Assembly: GCF_009371975.2 (NCBI RefSeq)
Contig: NZ_VIKT02000004.1
Location: 1-64,000, forward strand
DNA length: 64,000 bases
Direction: 5' to 3'
Source of the DNA: Microcella pacifica
GTDB taxonomy: Bacteria > Actinomycetota > Actinomycetes > Actinomycetales > Microbacteriaceae
This document shows, in pieces, positions 7,845 through 16,454 of the stretch (position 1 is its first letter; every line of letters begins with the position of its first letter). The notes beneath the pieces were generated by a model, which saw only the letters and a list, made by a program, of their open reading frames with translations, did not search any database and was not told the origin of the DNA. The position numbers were made by a program, and so were the translations under genes.

Positions 7845-7849
7845 GTTGA

Positions 7850-8134
7850 AGTCCTTTCGTAATCGCCACTATCGGCGCAGCGACCGGGGCCAAGTCCCAC
7901 GCCCATGACCTGAGTGATGCAGGCCAGGCGCAGATAACCGTCTGGGGCGGCGCGGTGGAAGCACGCCGTGTAGGCAGCGCCACGAACTGGAGCGCGAACC
8001 GTCGCCTCTCCGGCTCTGACGGCGGAAGCTCTACTAGCGGCATTTCGCTCTCACCAGCCCTGATGGGCTCAACCGAAGCGGCGTCAGCCGTTCAACCTTC
8101 CTTCGTGGCGCGCTACATCATCCGGGCCGCTTAG
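7850..8134 (+). pseudogene. Silent alternative 3' cassette of the tail collar gene, opposite strand
   Basis: This + strand frame has no start codon: an in-frame stop lies at 7847-7849 and no ATG or GTG follows. It encodes a second version of the collar protein C terminus. Shared blocks include IGAATGAKSHAHDLSDAG (active copy IGAVTGAKEHTHDLSDAG), NWSANR, GSST, and PSFVARYIIRAA (active copy PSFVCRYVIRAA). Its TAG at 8132-8134 overlaps the TAA of the active gene at 8131-8133, so the two meet tail to tail. From the inverted repeat to the stop both copies have the same length and reading frame, so inversion would swap them exactly. It could also be a relic of an old inverted duplication. Confidence 0.8.
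7858..7878 (+). repeat. Left inverted repeat of the tail cassette
   Basis: The 21 bases match the reverse complement of 8387-8407 at 19 positions; the shared core is TCGCCAnTATCGGCGC. The midpoint between both repeats is 8132.5, exactly the overlapping stop codons of the two cassettes. It is a candidate crossover site for a DNA invertase, or simply the best-conserved part of the duplicated coding sequence. Confidence 0.6.
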
Positions 8135-8829
8135 GCCGCGCGGATCACGTACCGGCAGACGAAGCTCGGCGGCACGTTCGATGCTGAGTCGGTCGCGCCA
8201 CCCAGAGCCGAAGCGACCCCCGGGGAAGCCGTGCTACTGCCATTCGAGTAGTCGCTCGGGGTCTGGCGGTTCGCGCTCCAGTTCGGGACGCTGATTCTTC
8301 GATTGCGGATGAAGTCAAGGTCGCCCGTGATTTTCGCCCAGCCCGCGTCGGAGAGGTCGTGCGTGTGTTCCTTCGCTCCCGTCACCGCGCCGATATTGGC
8401 GAATACGTCAGCACCGCCCTGGTTCACGTACGTGCGCTCGCGGGTGTCAGGAACAGCGAATGTAGTCGTACCGTTCCCCCCGTGATGATTCGACGTGCCG
8501 TACGTCGCCTCGTAGTGCGCGGCGAGCTTCGGGTAGTCGGCGATGTTCAGCACGGCACCATTCGCGAGCACCCACGCCGGGTGTGGCGGGGTCGCCCACT
8601 CCCCCGCGCGATGCTCACCGATGAAGCCGCCCCCGCCGTCACCCTGCGCGCGGCCGATGATGAAGACCTTCCGCGCCGGTCGCTCGCAGAACACGAGGTC
8701 ATCCACGTTCAGCAGTGCGGGATCGATCAGCGCGACGGGCGTGATGGGCAACGGCTCCGGGTCGCCTCCGAGCTGCACGCGCAGCGGGCTGGTGCTCGTC
8801 ACCTTGCCCCACACCGATGTCTGAGTCAC
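8131..8829 (-). CDS. Tail collar-domain protein (receptor-binding tip)
   Basis: The 232-residue protein has an N-terminal beta region (about 1-60, TSTSPLRVQLGGDPEPLP), then a phage tail collar domain (WVLANGAVLNIADYPKLAAHY, then TTTFAVPDTRERTYVNQGG) and a variable C-terminal third ending CRYVIRAA. Collar proteins sit at the tail tip or fibre and contribute to host recognition. The GTG at 8829 overlaps the previous stop (GTGA). A second C-terminal cassette lies inverted directly downstream, so the receptor-binding end may be switchable. Confidence 0.8.
   Translation of the reverse strand: MTQTSVWGKVTSTSPLRVQLGGDPEPLPITPVALIDPALLNVDDLVFCERPARKVFIIGRAQGDGGGGFIGEHRAGEWATPPHPAWVLANGAVLNIADYPKLAAHYEATYGTSNHHGGNGTTTFAVPDTRERTYVNQGGADVFANIGAVTGAKEHTHDLSDAGWAKITGDLDFIRNRRISVPNWSANRQTPSDYSNGSSTASPGVASALGGATDSASNVPPSFVCRYVIRAA
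8387..8407 (-). repeat. Right inverted repeat of the tail cassette
   Basis: This is the partner of 7858-7878, lying inside the active collar gene in the same codon frame as its mate. Inversion of 7858-8407 would keep the reading frame and exchange the last 90 or so residues. Confidence 0.6.
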
Positions 8830-10016
8830 AGGTCGATCACCTCCATGAGCGATGTCTTCATGAGACCCAGCGGGTGCGCCTCAAGCTCAATCGACGTGAC
8901 CGTGTGCCGCGCGTTGATCTTCGCGGGCGAGTTCGCGAACCGCATCGCGTCAGAGACCCTGATCGGGATCGGCAGGTGCTTCACCTTCACTGTCGACTGC
9001 ACCGCCGACGACGCGATGAGCGACTGTCGCGCCTTCGACTCGAGGAACGCGACGACGCTCGCCTCGTCACCCTCGGGCGTCTCGACGCCCTCGAGGGTCT
9101 TCACGATCCACCGACCGCGCGCCGCGAACGAGAACGGCGAGTAGGGGTCGGTGTTCGAGTACGTGCCCGTCAGGGCCGGAGCTTCACCGGTCGCAGCCTG
9201 CACCGCGACGACTCGGTTCGGCACGTTGTAGAGGTCGAGGTCTCGAGTCCAGTCCGGCTCGTAGATGGAGTCCTCGCCGTCGACCAGCTTCCGCTCCTTG
9301 CCGTTGAGCAGCTCGTAGCCGATCGAGCGGTCCGCGGGGAACACGTACGGGGTCGCCCGGAAGCGACCGCGGCCGTCGACCCAAAGCGAGCTGTAGTTGA
9401 GCGTGCCGAGGAGGTCGTTCACGATCTGGAGCTTCGGCGTCGTCGCGGGCCAGACCATCGCCGAGCCGAGCGTGGTCGTCACCGAGGCGTCGATGTTGAT
9501 CGACTCCCCGGCCGACTCGATCACGTCTTTGACCGCCGAGAGGATCGGGGTCTCCGTGCCGACCGCATACGACGCTGCCAGCTTGTCCTGCTCCAGAACG
9601 GTCGCCCTGTCCAGCAGATCGATGCTCAGGCTTCGGCCGGTGCTCGACCACTCCTCGGGAGCCGAGCCCACCAGGAACACGCCGAGAGGCTCCTCAATGC
9701 CGAGCCCCTCGATCACTCGCACAGGACGCAGCCGCAGCTTCGAGAGCGACACGTCGCGGATCGAAAGACGACCCGGCTTCGTCTCGTCGGTGTCCGTTAC
9801 CTTGAGGCCCCCGCTGCCCTTGACGGCCGAGTTCACGACCCAGCTCAGGGACGCCGAGCCGTCGACCACGCCGTCGAGCTCGCCGACGAGACTGTCGGTC
9901 CCCCCGGAGTGCTCGAGCACTTCCCACCGATATGACGTGAGCCTGTTGCCGTAGAGAACCTCATCGGTCGTGAGTGAGCGGACGGGCACGATGCCGGACG
10001 GCAGCGGGATCGACAT
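8826..10016 (-). CDS. Minor tail protein (tail tip/hub type)
   Basis: The 396-residue protein is typical in size and position of the siphovirus gene between the large tail protein and the collar protein. It begins with IPLPSGIVPVRSLTTDEVLYG and is rich in beta segments, with no membrane segment or catalytic motif. By position it probably forms part of the baseplate or tail-tip complex. The ATG at 10016 precedes the 10032 stop of the previous gene by a short spacer with GAGAGGGGG. Confidence 0.7.
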   Translation of the reverse strand: MSIPLPSGIVPVRSLTTDEVLYGNRLTSYRWEVLEHSGGTDSLVGELDGVVDGSASLSWVVNSAVKGSGGLKVTDTDETKPGRLSIRDVSLSKLRLRPVRVIEGLGIEEPLGVFLVGSAPEEWSSTGRSLSIDLLDRATVLEQDKLAASYAVGTETPILSAVKDVIESAGESINIDASVTTTLGSAMVWPATTPKLQIVNDLLGTLNYSSLWVDGRGRFRATPYVFPADRSIGYELLNGKERKLVDGEDSIYEPDWTRDLDLYNVPNRVVAVQAATGEAPALTGTYSNTDPYSPFSFAARGRWIVKTLEGVETPEGDEASVVAFLESKARQSLIASSAVQSTVKVKHLPIPIRVSDAMRFANSPAKINARHTVTSIELEAHPLGLMKTSLMEVIDL

Positions 10017-10031
10017 CGTGCCCCCTCTCGG

Positions 10032-12290
10032 TCAGGACGTTTCGGCCACGGTGTAGGTGAACGATCCGAGCCAGTAGGTGTCCCGTGACACCTGGCCGGT
10101 GATCCGGCCGAACATGCGACGGCCGGTCGGGTCGCGATAGCACTTCCTGCCAGGGATCAGCAGGAACGCCTCGACTTCCTCAGCGCTCGAGCCGAGACCC
10201 GTCACAAGTTCTCCCGTGCCGCTGACCACGAGGTCGCCGCTCTCCGCGTAGAGACCGATCGGGCGCTTGCGCCCCGCGGTCTTCACGAGCCGCGAGTCCA
10301 CGGTCGGGCTCGCCTGCGGCTTGAGCTCACCGCCGAACCGGATCACCTGATCGAAACCAGCACCGGCCGACATGAACGCCCACTCCTCCTCGGCCGTCGT
10401 CAGGGTCTCCTCGACCTCCGTCGTCGCACCGTCCGCGGAGATGGTCGTCACCGTGTAGACGTTCTCGCCGTAGATCGTCGGCGTGGTGTCGAGGATCGTC
10501 AGGGGACTCGAGGCCGGGTAGGCCTCCACCACCAGCTCGCTCACACCCTCGATCGCGCGGCGGATGGTGACCGCAGCGGCCTCGACTTCGCCGACGCCCG
10601 GCGTGGGGATCGTCAGGCCGATCTGGCCGACTCCCGAATCCGAGAGGTACACGACCGTCACGGACGCGGCGACCGGCGCGGTGTAGGCAACATCGAACGT
10701 CGCCGTCACCTGATCCGAGACGAGCCCGTTCGAGTCGAGCACGGTCACCTTGACCGAGTACGTCTCGCCGTTCTCCACCCGGGTATCCATGACCGTGGCC
10801 GCGAGCGTGGTCGACTCGCGCTGCTCGAGCAACGTTGCACCCGAGTAGACCTCTATCGTCGCGCTGACGAACGTCGCGCTCTCCGCCTGCTCGAACTCCA
10901 GCTCCACGGTCAGCTCTGCGAGGACGTACTCGCCGGAGTGCTCCGGCGAGATGATCGTCGCGACCGGCCGCGTCTTGAACGTCACCGTGTCGGGGTTCGA
11001 CCACGGCGACGCCCCGGTGCCGTCTGAGCCTCCCGAGGTCGCCTCGCCCCACGTGCGCACGCGCACTGTGAGGGCCACATTTGCCGCGTAGGTGCTCGCC
11101 GCGAACGTGTGCTCTGCCGTGGTCGACGTGATCTTTCCCGTTGACGTGTACGACGAACCGCCGTTGGTCGAGTACTCGACCTCGTAGGCCGTCTGCGGCG
11201 TGGTGTCGACCGCGTTGTGTGTCCACGGCAGGTCGAAGTCCTCGGCCTTGTCGACGTGCGACGGCAGGTCGGGCAGCGTCGGCGCGTTCGGCGCGGCGAG
11301 GAGCTGCACCTGATTGGACAGCACCGTCGCCGACTGCCGCCCCGCGGTGTCGGTGTTCTTCGCCCGCACGCGGTACACATGCACATCGGCCGGGTCCGGG
11401 TCGATGTGCTTGTACGAGGTCACCCCCGACGAGACAGTCGCCAGCGCCGACCCGTCCCACGTGGTCACGCCGCCCGTGACGGTGCCGTGCTCGACAATGT
11501 GCTGGTGCTCGGTGAACGCCACGTGCGGAGTCCACGCGACCGAAATGTCGAGGTTCGCATCCTTCGCCGCGTTGACTCCGCTCGGCGCGGCCGGCGTCGT
11601 GTAGACCGGACTCGAGGAAGCCGAGTACGACGACGACCCCTCGCTGTTGGTCGCGCGCACCCGTGCCACGATCTTGCGGTTCGCCGCAGCCGTGAGAACG
11701 AGAGACTCCGCCGCCGAGATGGACGCGACCTGCGCGAACGCACCACCGTTGACGGAGGTCTGAATCTGGTTCGTCGTCGGCTGGCCGTTCGATTCCGACG
11801 TGTCGTTCCACGACAGGTTCACCTGAGTGTCCGACGAGTACGCCAGAGCAACGGAGTCCGGCACGCCCGGAACCTGCGTCAGCGTCGTCAGACCGAAGGT
11901 CTTCGTGCCGATCGCCGCGGTGCCGAGCGTTGCCGCCGCAGCGTGCGACGCCGAGACGTTGACCGAGCCCGAACCGTCCGTTTCGTGATCCACCCAGTCG
12001 CCGCCCGACGCGATGGTGACATAGCCGCCCACCGAGATGCCCGAGTAGTTGGTGCCCGAGCCGGTCGAACCGAAGCGGTAGGCCGGGAAGGTTCCCGACA
12101 CTCCGCCCGGACCCGAGACGGAGAACGGCGTTCCCGCGTTGTTCCAGGGTGTCGAGCCGTCGCCTCGGTAGAGCCGGAGCGACCACGACACGTACGACCG
12201 GTTGTTGGGTGCGTCAAGGGTGCCCTCGGTAACGATGAGCTTGAGGCTCCACGCAGTCTTGGATGCGTACGGGTCAGAGTAGGTGGTCAC
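10032..12290 (-). CDS. Large minor tail protein with fibronectin type III-like repeats
   Basis: The 752-residue protein contains at least two FN3-like modules (about 150-330), recognisable from VALAYSSDTQVNLSWNDT, NKIVARVRATN-like strands and LDISVAWTPH. More Ig-like beta modules follow at about 330-640. The C-terminal 120 residues (FGGELKPQASPTVDSRLV onward) resemble a conserved tail-tip domain. FN3 and Ig modules on phage tails are thought to give weak binding to cell surface carbohydrate. The GTG at 12288-12290 overlaps the tape measure stop by 4 bases. Confidence 0.75.
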   Translation of the reverse strand: MTTYSDPYASKTAWSLKLIVTEGTLDAPNNRSYVSWSLRLYRGDGSTPWNNAGTPFSVSGPGGVSGTFPAYRFGSTGSGTNYSGISVGGYVTIASGGDWVDHETDGSGSVNVSASHAAAATLGTAAIGTKTFGLTTLTQVPGVPDSVALAYSSDTQVNLSWNDTSESNGQPTTNQIQTSVNGGAFAQVASISAAESLVLTAAANRKIVARVRATNSEGSSSYSASSSPVYTTPAAPSGVNAAKDANLDISVAWTPHVAFTEHQHIVEHGTVTGGVTTWDGSALATVSSGVTSYKHIDPDPADVHVYRVRAKNTDTAGRQSATVLSNQVQLLAAPNAPTLPDLPSHVDKAEDFDLPWTHNAVDTTPQTAYEVEYSTNGGSSYTSTGKITSTTAEHTFAASTYAANVALTVRVRTWGEATSGGSDGTGASPWSNPDTVTFKTRPVATIISPEHSGEYVLAELTVELEFEQAESATFVSATIEVYSGATLLEQRESTTLAATVMDTRVENGETYSVKVTVLDSNGLVSDQVTATFDVAYTAPVAASVTVVYLSDSGVGQIGLTIPTPGVGEVEAAAVTIRRAIEGVSELVVEAYPASSPLTILDTTPTIYGENVYTVTTISADGATTEVEETLTTAEEEWAFMSAGAGFDQVIRFGGELKPQASPTVDSRLVKTAGRKRPIGLYAESGDLVVSGTGELVTGLGSSAEEVEAFLLIPGRKCYRDPTGRRMFGRITGQVSRDTYWLGSFTYTVAETS

Positions 12291-13957
12291 ACTTCACCGC
12301 CCTTCCGCGACTCGTTCCGCATGATGCTTGCCAGAGCACGCGCGAGCTTGTCGATCGATGAGTCGGACAGGTCCATCGGGCCGTCGTTGCCACCGAGGAG
12401 GTCTCGCGCGGCAGGGCTGTCGAGGGGCAGGATCGCCTCGCGCCCGCCCGGGTTGTCGCCGACCATCGCGAGCTGCGGCCCCATCGTGATGCCACCCGTG
12501 GCGAGACGCGGGATGCTGACGTTCGGAATCAGGTTGAGCTGAATGCCGATCGCGCCGCCCACGTTGTTGATGCCGCGAATGATGCCGTTGATGAGGCGGA
12601 TAGCGCTGTTCACGCCGTCCTCGATCCACCCGACGATGCCGTTCCAGGCACCGCGCACGATGTCCTGGAGGCCGTTCCAGATGCCCGAGAAGAAGTCGCC
12701 GATCCCAGCCCACAGGCCGTGCCACCACTTCGCGATGCCGTCGCCGACGATCTTTAGTCCGAGCTGCATCAGCTCGAAGCGCTCGCGCACCCAGAGGATC
12801 ATCGGCCCGAAGGTGTCGATCACCCATCCGGTGATGCCTGCCCAAAGGTCGTTCCACCACGTCGCGATGCCGTCGCCGACTGCCATGAACCAGTCCGAGA
12901 CGTTCTGCCACGCCTCGCCGATCCACTGGGTTACCTCGTCCCAATTCTCGTAGAGCCAGATGCCCGCGGCGACGAGCAGGCCGATGCCGACGATGATTGC
13001 GAGGATGATCCACGTGACCGGCGACGCGAGCCATGCTGCGTTGTTCGCCCACTGCATCGCGGTCTGCACCGCCTGGATCGCGGCCCACACCTTCATCGCG
13101 CCAGCGATGACGAGCACGCCGCCCGCGAGAATCCCGATTCCGGCCGCGAGCCCCTGCACGAGGCCAGCGTTCTCCTTCGCCCACCCCGCGAAGCCCTGGA
13201 GCGCAGTCGCGCCCTCGGCCATGATAGGGAGTAGCACGGTGCCAATCTCTGCCGAGGCGTTCTCCATCGCCGCATTCGCGCGCTGTTGCGCGCCGGCCGC
13301 GGAGTCCGACTCGCGAGCGAACTGGCCCTGGGCCGATGCGGTCTGGTCCGTCAGCAGCGCGAGGACCGCCTGCGTCTCCGCGGCCTTCGCAGCCTCGCCC
13401 TCGAGCCCCGTGAGGCCCATCGCGGCGAGCTTGGCGTTGATGTCGGCCTGCTTGATCGACACGCCGTACTGCTCGATCGGGTCACGCTCGCCGCGTAGCA
13501 GCGACGAGAGCGCCGCCACCGCGTCGGAGGTCGACCCGCCGAACGTCGCCGCCATGTCGGCACCGAGGGTGATGAGGGTCTCGGTCTGCGGCACGAGCGC
13601 GTCGTTCGCGACACCCATGTTCGTGAGCTGCGCACCGAGCACCGAAGCCAGATTCGAGTAGTCCGTCTGCGACAGACCCACAGCATCCGACGCCGCCTCA
13701 GCGAGTGCCGTGATGCTCGCGGCCTTGTCCGCGAACACCGACTCGACCGCGCCCGCGGCCTGCTCGGCCTCGGACGCCTTCTGGCCCGCGTACAGCGCAC
13801 CCGCGCCAAGTCCGGCCAGAGCCGCTGCCGAGACCAGTGCGGCCTTGTCCAGCAGGTTGCCGAACGTGAGCGCCTTATCGCCCGCTCGCTCGAACTTCTC
13901 GATATCCGAGTCGTCCACGAGAATCTTGACGAGAAGGTCTTTGACGCTGCCGGCCAT
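12287..13957 (-). CDS. Tape measure protein
   Basis: The 556-residue protein has a helical N-terminal half rich in Ala and Gln and hydrophobic segments near 270-330 (GILAGGVLVIAGAMKVWAAI, ILAIIVGIGLLVAAGIWL). Next come Trp-rich repeats of the WW.DLW.GI type (about 355-450), and a C-terminal GGI..GPQLAMVGDNPGGREAILP segment typical of actinophage tape measures. Tape measure length sets tail length; at about 0.15 nm per residue this would give a fairly short tail of roughly 80 nm. The Shine-Dalgarno AGGAGG lies inside the end of the frameshifted chaperone frame. Confidence 0.9.
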   Translation of the reverse strand: MAGSVKDLLVKILVDDSDIEKFERAGDKALTFGNLLDKAALVSAAALAGLGAGALYAGQKASEAEQAAGAVESVFADKAASITALAEAASDAVGLSQTDYSNLASVLGAQLTNMGVANDALVPQTETLITLGADMAATFGGSTSDAVAALSSLLRGERDPIEQYGVSIKQADINAKLAAMGLTGLEGEAAKAAETQAVLALLTDQTASAQGQFARESDSAAGAQQRANAAMENASAEIGTVLLPIMAEGATALQGFAGWAKENAGLVQGLAAGIGILAGGVLVIAGAMKVWAAIQAVQTAMQWANNAAWLASPVTWIILAIIVGIGLLVAAGIWLYENWDEVTQWIGEAWQNVSDWFMAVGDGIATWWNDLWAGITGWVIDTFGPMILWVRERFELMQLGLKIVGDGIAKWWHGLWAGIGDFFSGIWNGLQDIVRGAWNGIVGWIEDGVNSAIRLINGIIRGINNVGGAIGIQLNLIPNVSIPRLATGGITMGPQLAMVGDNPGGREAILPLDSPAARDLLGGNDGPMDLSDSSIDKLARALASIMRNESRKGGEV

Positions 13958-13960
13958 GAG

Positions 13961-14281
13961 CTACCTCCTCTTGCTACGAGCGCGCTTCATGAGGCTCGAC
14001 CGCTCCGCGATCGCGCGCTCGTTCTCCTCGCGCTGCTTGCGTCGCGACTCGGTGATCGCGTCGCACGTGATTGCCAGCTCGGGCCAGAGTTCGTAGTCCA
14101 GCTCCCAGATGCGGTCGGGCGTGAGCGACGGCCAGTAGTCGTGACGGCAGATGAGCAGCGCGCGCTTGGCGACCTGCTCGGCGAGCGTCGGCTCGTCCTC
14201 GTTAAGACGTTCCCGCTCGGGCCAGCCCTCCGGCTTCGGCGCTCGCTTTCGGCTGCGCAGGTTCTGGACTACTGAGGGTCC
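13961..14281 (-). CDS. Tail assembly chaperone extension (gpT-like), reached by -1 frameshift
   Basis: Downstream of the gpG-like gene an open frame of about 106 codons lies in the -1 frame without its own start codon. It begins around GPSVVQNLRSRKRAPKPEGW and contains the family's usual LICRHDYWPSLTPDRIWEL stretch. It ends in a basic helix (KRARSKRR) whose last codons form the Shine-Dalgarno of the tape measure gene. The last -1 stop upstream is a TGA near 14292, so slippage must occur between there and the gpG stop at 14269, probably on ACC CCG (14281-14286). No textbook heptamer is present. The fused G-T product would be about 205 residues. Confidence 0.72.
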   Translation of the reverse strand, partial: GPSVVQNLRSRKRAPKPEGWPERERLNEDEPTLAEQVAKRALLICRHDYWPSLTPDRIWELDYELWPELAITCDAITESRRKQREENERAIAERSSLMKRARSKRR

Positions 14282-14580
14282 GGGGTCTCCTCACCCTCGC
14301 TCTCGGGCTCGTCCTCGTCGGGCTTGTCGCCCGGCTCGAGCTCGATCATCTTCCCGATCTTCTCGAGGTCCATCTCCATGATCGCCTCGACCGTCATCGG
14401 CGCTCCGGCCCGCTTGAGCGATGCGTAGAGCATGAACGCGGCTGAGAAGGCGTTCGTCTGGAGTACCTGCTGGAACTCCTTCGGCTTGAGCCCGAGAGCG
14501 CGTTCCACGTCGAGCTGATCTCCGAGATGCGGCTTGACCGCGGGGATGACCCGCCCGTCCTCGAGTGTGATCTTCGCCAT
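14269..14580 (-). CDS. Tail assembly chaperone (gpG-like)
   Basis: The 103-residue protein (ITLEDGRVIPAVKPHLGDQL, EFQQVLQTNAFSAAFMLYASLKRAG) matches small tail assembly chaperones that stand between the major tail protein region and the tape measure gene. The C terminus is very acidic (DEDEPESEGEETPDP). These chaperones keep the tape measure soluble while the tail tube forms, and usually exist as a short form and a frameshifted long form, as seen here. Confidence 0.75.
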   Translation of the reverse strand: MAKITLEDGRVIPAVKPHLGDQLDVERALGLKPKEFQQVLQTNAFSAAFMLYASLKRAGAPMTVEAIMEMDLEKIGKMIELEPGDKPDEDEPESEGEETPDPQ

Positions 14581-14583
14581 GTT

Positions 14584-15141
14584 CTACCTGCCTTCCACTG
14601 CGTCGTTGAGGATCGCCGCGGCGCGGCGGATCATGTCTGCACGGCCCTTGAAGACCGGCTTGAAGAAGTACGGTTGCCCGGCCTGATAGACCCAGCGCTC
14701 CTTGTTCCCGAACACGGGATGCCGGAACCGCTTCGCGTTCCACCCGGTGCTCATCGGTGCCTTGCGGTTCTGAGTGCGAATGTCGATGCCCTGCCGCGTC
14801 TTGCCAGTCACGACGCGCGTGACGAGCCCGGCCTTGATGCGCTCGCGCAGACCGGTCGAGCGGCCGGGCCGCTGCACCTCGCGATCGGCGTAGAGGTTGA
14901 TCTTCCGCGTGAAGAACTGCCCGGTCTTCTTGTTGTAGGCAAGCGCTCGAGACTGACCGGCGACTTCGACACCGGCAGGCAGCGGGCCACTGAGAATGGC
15001 CCGCTGCTCGCCGATCACGTCGTCGCCGACCGCGCGCAGCTCGCGCCGCGTCGAGGTCCGCACCTTGGGCGGTAGATCGCGGAACTGGCCGAGCAGCCTC
15101 GTGAGCTGCTGCCGGTCGGCGACTACTGTTCCGCCCGGCAT
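14584..15141 (-). CDS. HK97 gp10-like head-tail/minor tail protein
   Basis: The 185-residue basic protein (RQQLTRLLGQFRDLPPKVRTST) follows the pattern of HK97 gp10-like proteins, which act in tail completion or the head-tail junction. The C-terminal part has RHPVFGNKERWVYQAGQPYFF, a common block of this family. The ATG at 15141 follows just after an overlap with the upstream stop region. The much longer open frame upstream is a shadow of the major tail gene. Confidence 0.65.
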   Translation of the reverse strand: MPGGTVVADRQQLTRLLGQFRDLPPKVRTSTRRELRAVGDDVIGEQRAILSGPLPAGVEVAGQSRALAYNKKTGQFFTRKINLYADREVQRPGRSTGLRERIKAGLVTRVVTGKTRQGIDIRTQNRKAPMSTGWNAKRFRHPVFGNKERWVYQAGQPYFFKPVFKGRADMIRRAAAILNDAVEGR

Positions 15142-15143
15142 CG

Positions 15144-16187
15144 CTACGGCGTCGTGTCGAGCGTCCGGTACACGATCCAGATCGGCTCCGCCGCCGCCCC
15201 GTTGTCGAAGACCTCGAAGTCGATCGACTGGGTGATCGGCGAACCGCCGTTGCTCGTTGGGACTTCGCCCTTGAGCAGGATCGCGGGGATGACGATCTGG
15301 AGAACCGCCACGGTGTTGCTCGGAGCCGCGGAGAGCACGCGCTCGTGCTCGAACGTCAGCACCAGCGGCAGCGGGGTCTGGTTGATGTACGCATCCCGCA
15401 GCTCGTTGTCCGTGTACTCGGCCGTGACCTTGCCCGTGACTCCGGCCTTGCCGAGCACGTTCGGGCGCGAGCGCTTGCCACTGCCGCCCGCGTTGTAGCC
15501 CTCGGTGTCGAGGTTGTTCGCCACAGATACCGAGAAGTCCGAGATGTTGCTCGCGGGATCGCCGGAGAGGCTGGCGAGTGCGGTCGTCGTCGGCGCGGTG
15601 AGCGTTCCGTCGTAGCCGATCGAGCCATGCACGAACGTGAACAGGTCGTCGTCCGCGGGGTAGCTCGTTGCCGCCGCCGCGATGTCGGTCACCATGTCGC
15701 GGCCGAGCCAGGAAACCTTGAACTCGAGCGGGTCGCCGGTCTTGCCGCTGATGTCGATCGAGTTCGCCATGCACCCGGTGAAGGTGTGCGGCTGGCCCGC
15801 TCCAGCGCCGAGCAGTGGCAGTACCTCCTGGATCGTGTAGCTGTCCAGGTGATCGGCCTTCGTGAGGGTGTGGACCTGCTGGTAGACCTCTGGCGACGTG
15901 CTGGCGATCACGTTGTTCGTGACGACACCGAGCGCAGCCTCGAGCAGGAAGCCGAGCCCCTTCGTGGACGGCTCGATCGTCTGATCGCCGGAGACCTCGA
16001 TCTTGCTGAGGACGTTCCGGTTCAGTCGGTTCACCCGCTTGCCGGGCCGGAACATCTTCGACTGCGACTTCTGCACGTCGTACTTCATCTCGGCCTCGGA
16101 CTCGAAGAAGCGAGTCGGCGTGACGGCCGTGCCGTACGTCTCCTCCTTGCCGATCCCGACGCTGTAGTCGAGCTGCGTTGTCGTCAT
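15144..16187 (-). CDS. Major tail tube protein
   Basis: The 347-residue protein starts DYSVGIGKEETYGTAVTP and contains ESEAEMKYDVQKSQSKMF and GSGKRSRPNVLGKA. These are typical of the tail tube subunit of actinophage siphoviruses, in which an N-terminal strand-rich tube domain is followed by further beta domains. The position after the head-tail connector genes and before the chaperones is the standard place. It polymerises as rings around the tape measure. Confidence 0.82.
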   Translation of the reverse strand: MTTTQLDYSVGIGKEETYGTAVTPTRFFESEAEMKYDVQKSQSKMFRPGKRVNRLNRNVLSKIEVSGDQTIEPSTKGLGFLLEAALGVVTNNVIASTSPEVYQQVHTLTKADHLDSYTIQEVLPLLGAGAGQPHTFTGCMANSIDISGKTGDPLEFKVSWLGRDMVTDIAAAATSYPADDDLFTFVHGSIGYDGTLTAPTTTALASLSGDPASNISDFSVSVANNLDTEGYNAGGSGKRSRPNVLGKAGVTGKVTAEYTDNELRDAYINQTPLPLVLTFEHERVLSAAPSNTVAVLQIVIPAILLKGEVPTSNGGSPITQSIDFEVFDNGAAAEPIWIVYRTLDTTP

Positions 16188-16441
16188 CGGCTCTCCTCCT
16201 TCTGCTCGTCACCCTCGGGGGTGTCGGTCGTGTCGCCTGCGCCGGACGGCGCGACGGATGCGGCCGGCTTGGCCGACTTGCCCTTCTTGGGCTCCGCGAC
16301 GCGCGCGAAGTTCCCGGGCTGAGCGTCGAAGAAGTCCTCGGTCTGCTTCGTGACCTCGAAGACCTCACCGGCCTGGACGATGCGGCCGAGCGCCGGAATG
16401 TCGAGCGCTCCGATCGGCGAGACGTTCCTGAAATGCGCCAT
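16184..16441 (-). CDS. Small head-tail region protein
   Basis: The 85-residue protein has a short beta-rich N-terminal part (MAHFRNVSPIGALDIPALGR, VEAGEVFEV-like strand) and a low-complexity charged tail. Similar small proteins occur beside major tail genes in many actinophages. The start at 16441 is set by an AAGGGG Shine-Dalgarno 7 bases upstream. The stop overlaps the major tail start by 4 bases. The function is not known. Confidence 0.6.
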   Translation of the reverse strand: MAHFRNVSPIGALDIPALGRIVQAGEVFEVTKQTEDFFDAQPGNFARVAEPKKGKSAKPAASVAPSGAGDTTDTPEGDEQKEESR

Positions 16442-16454
16442 GATGTTCCCCTTC

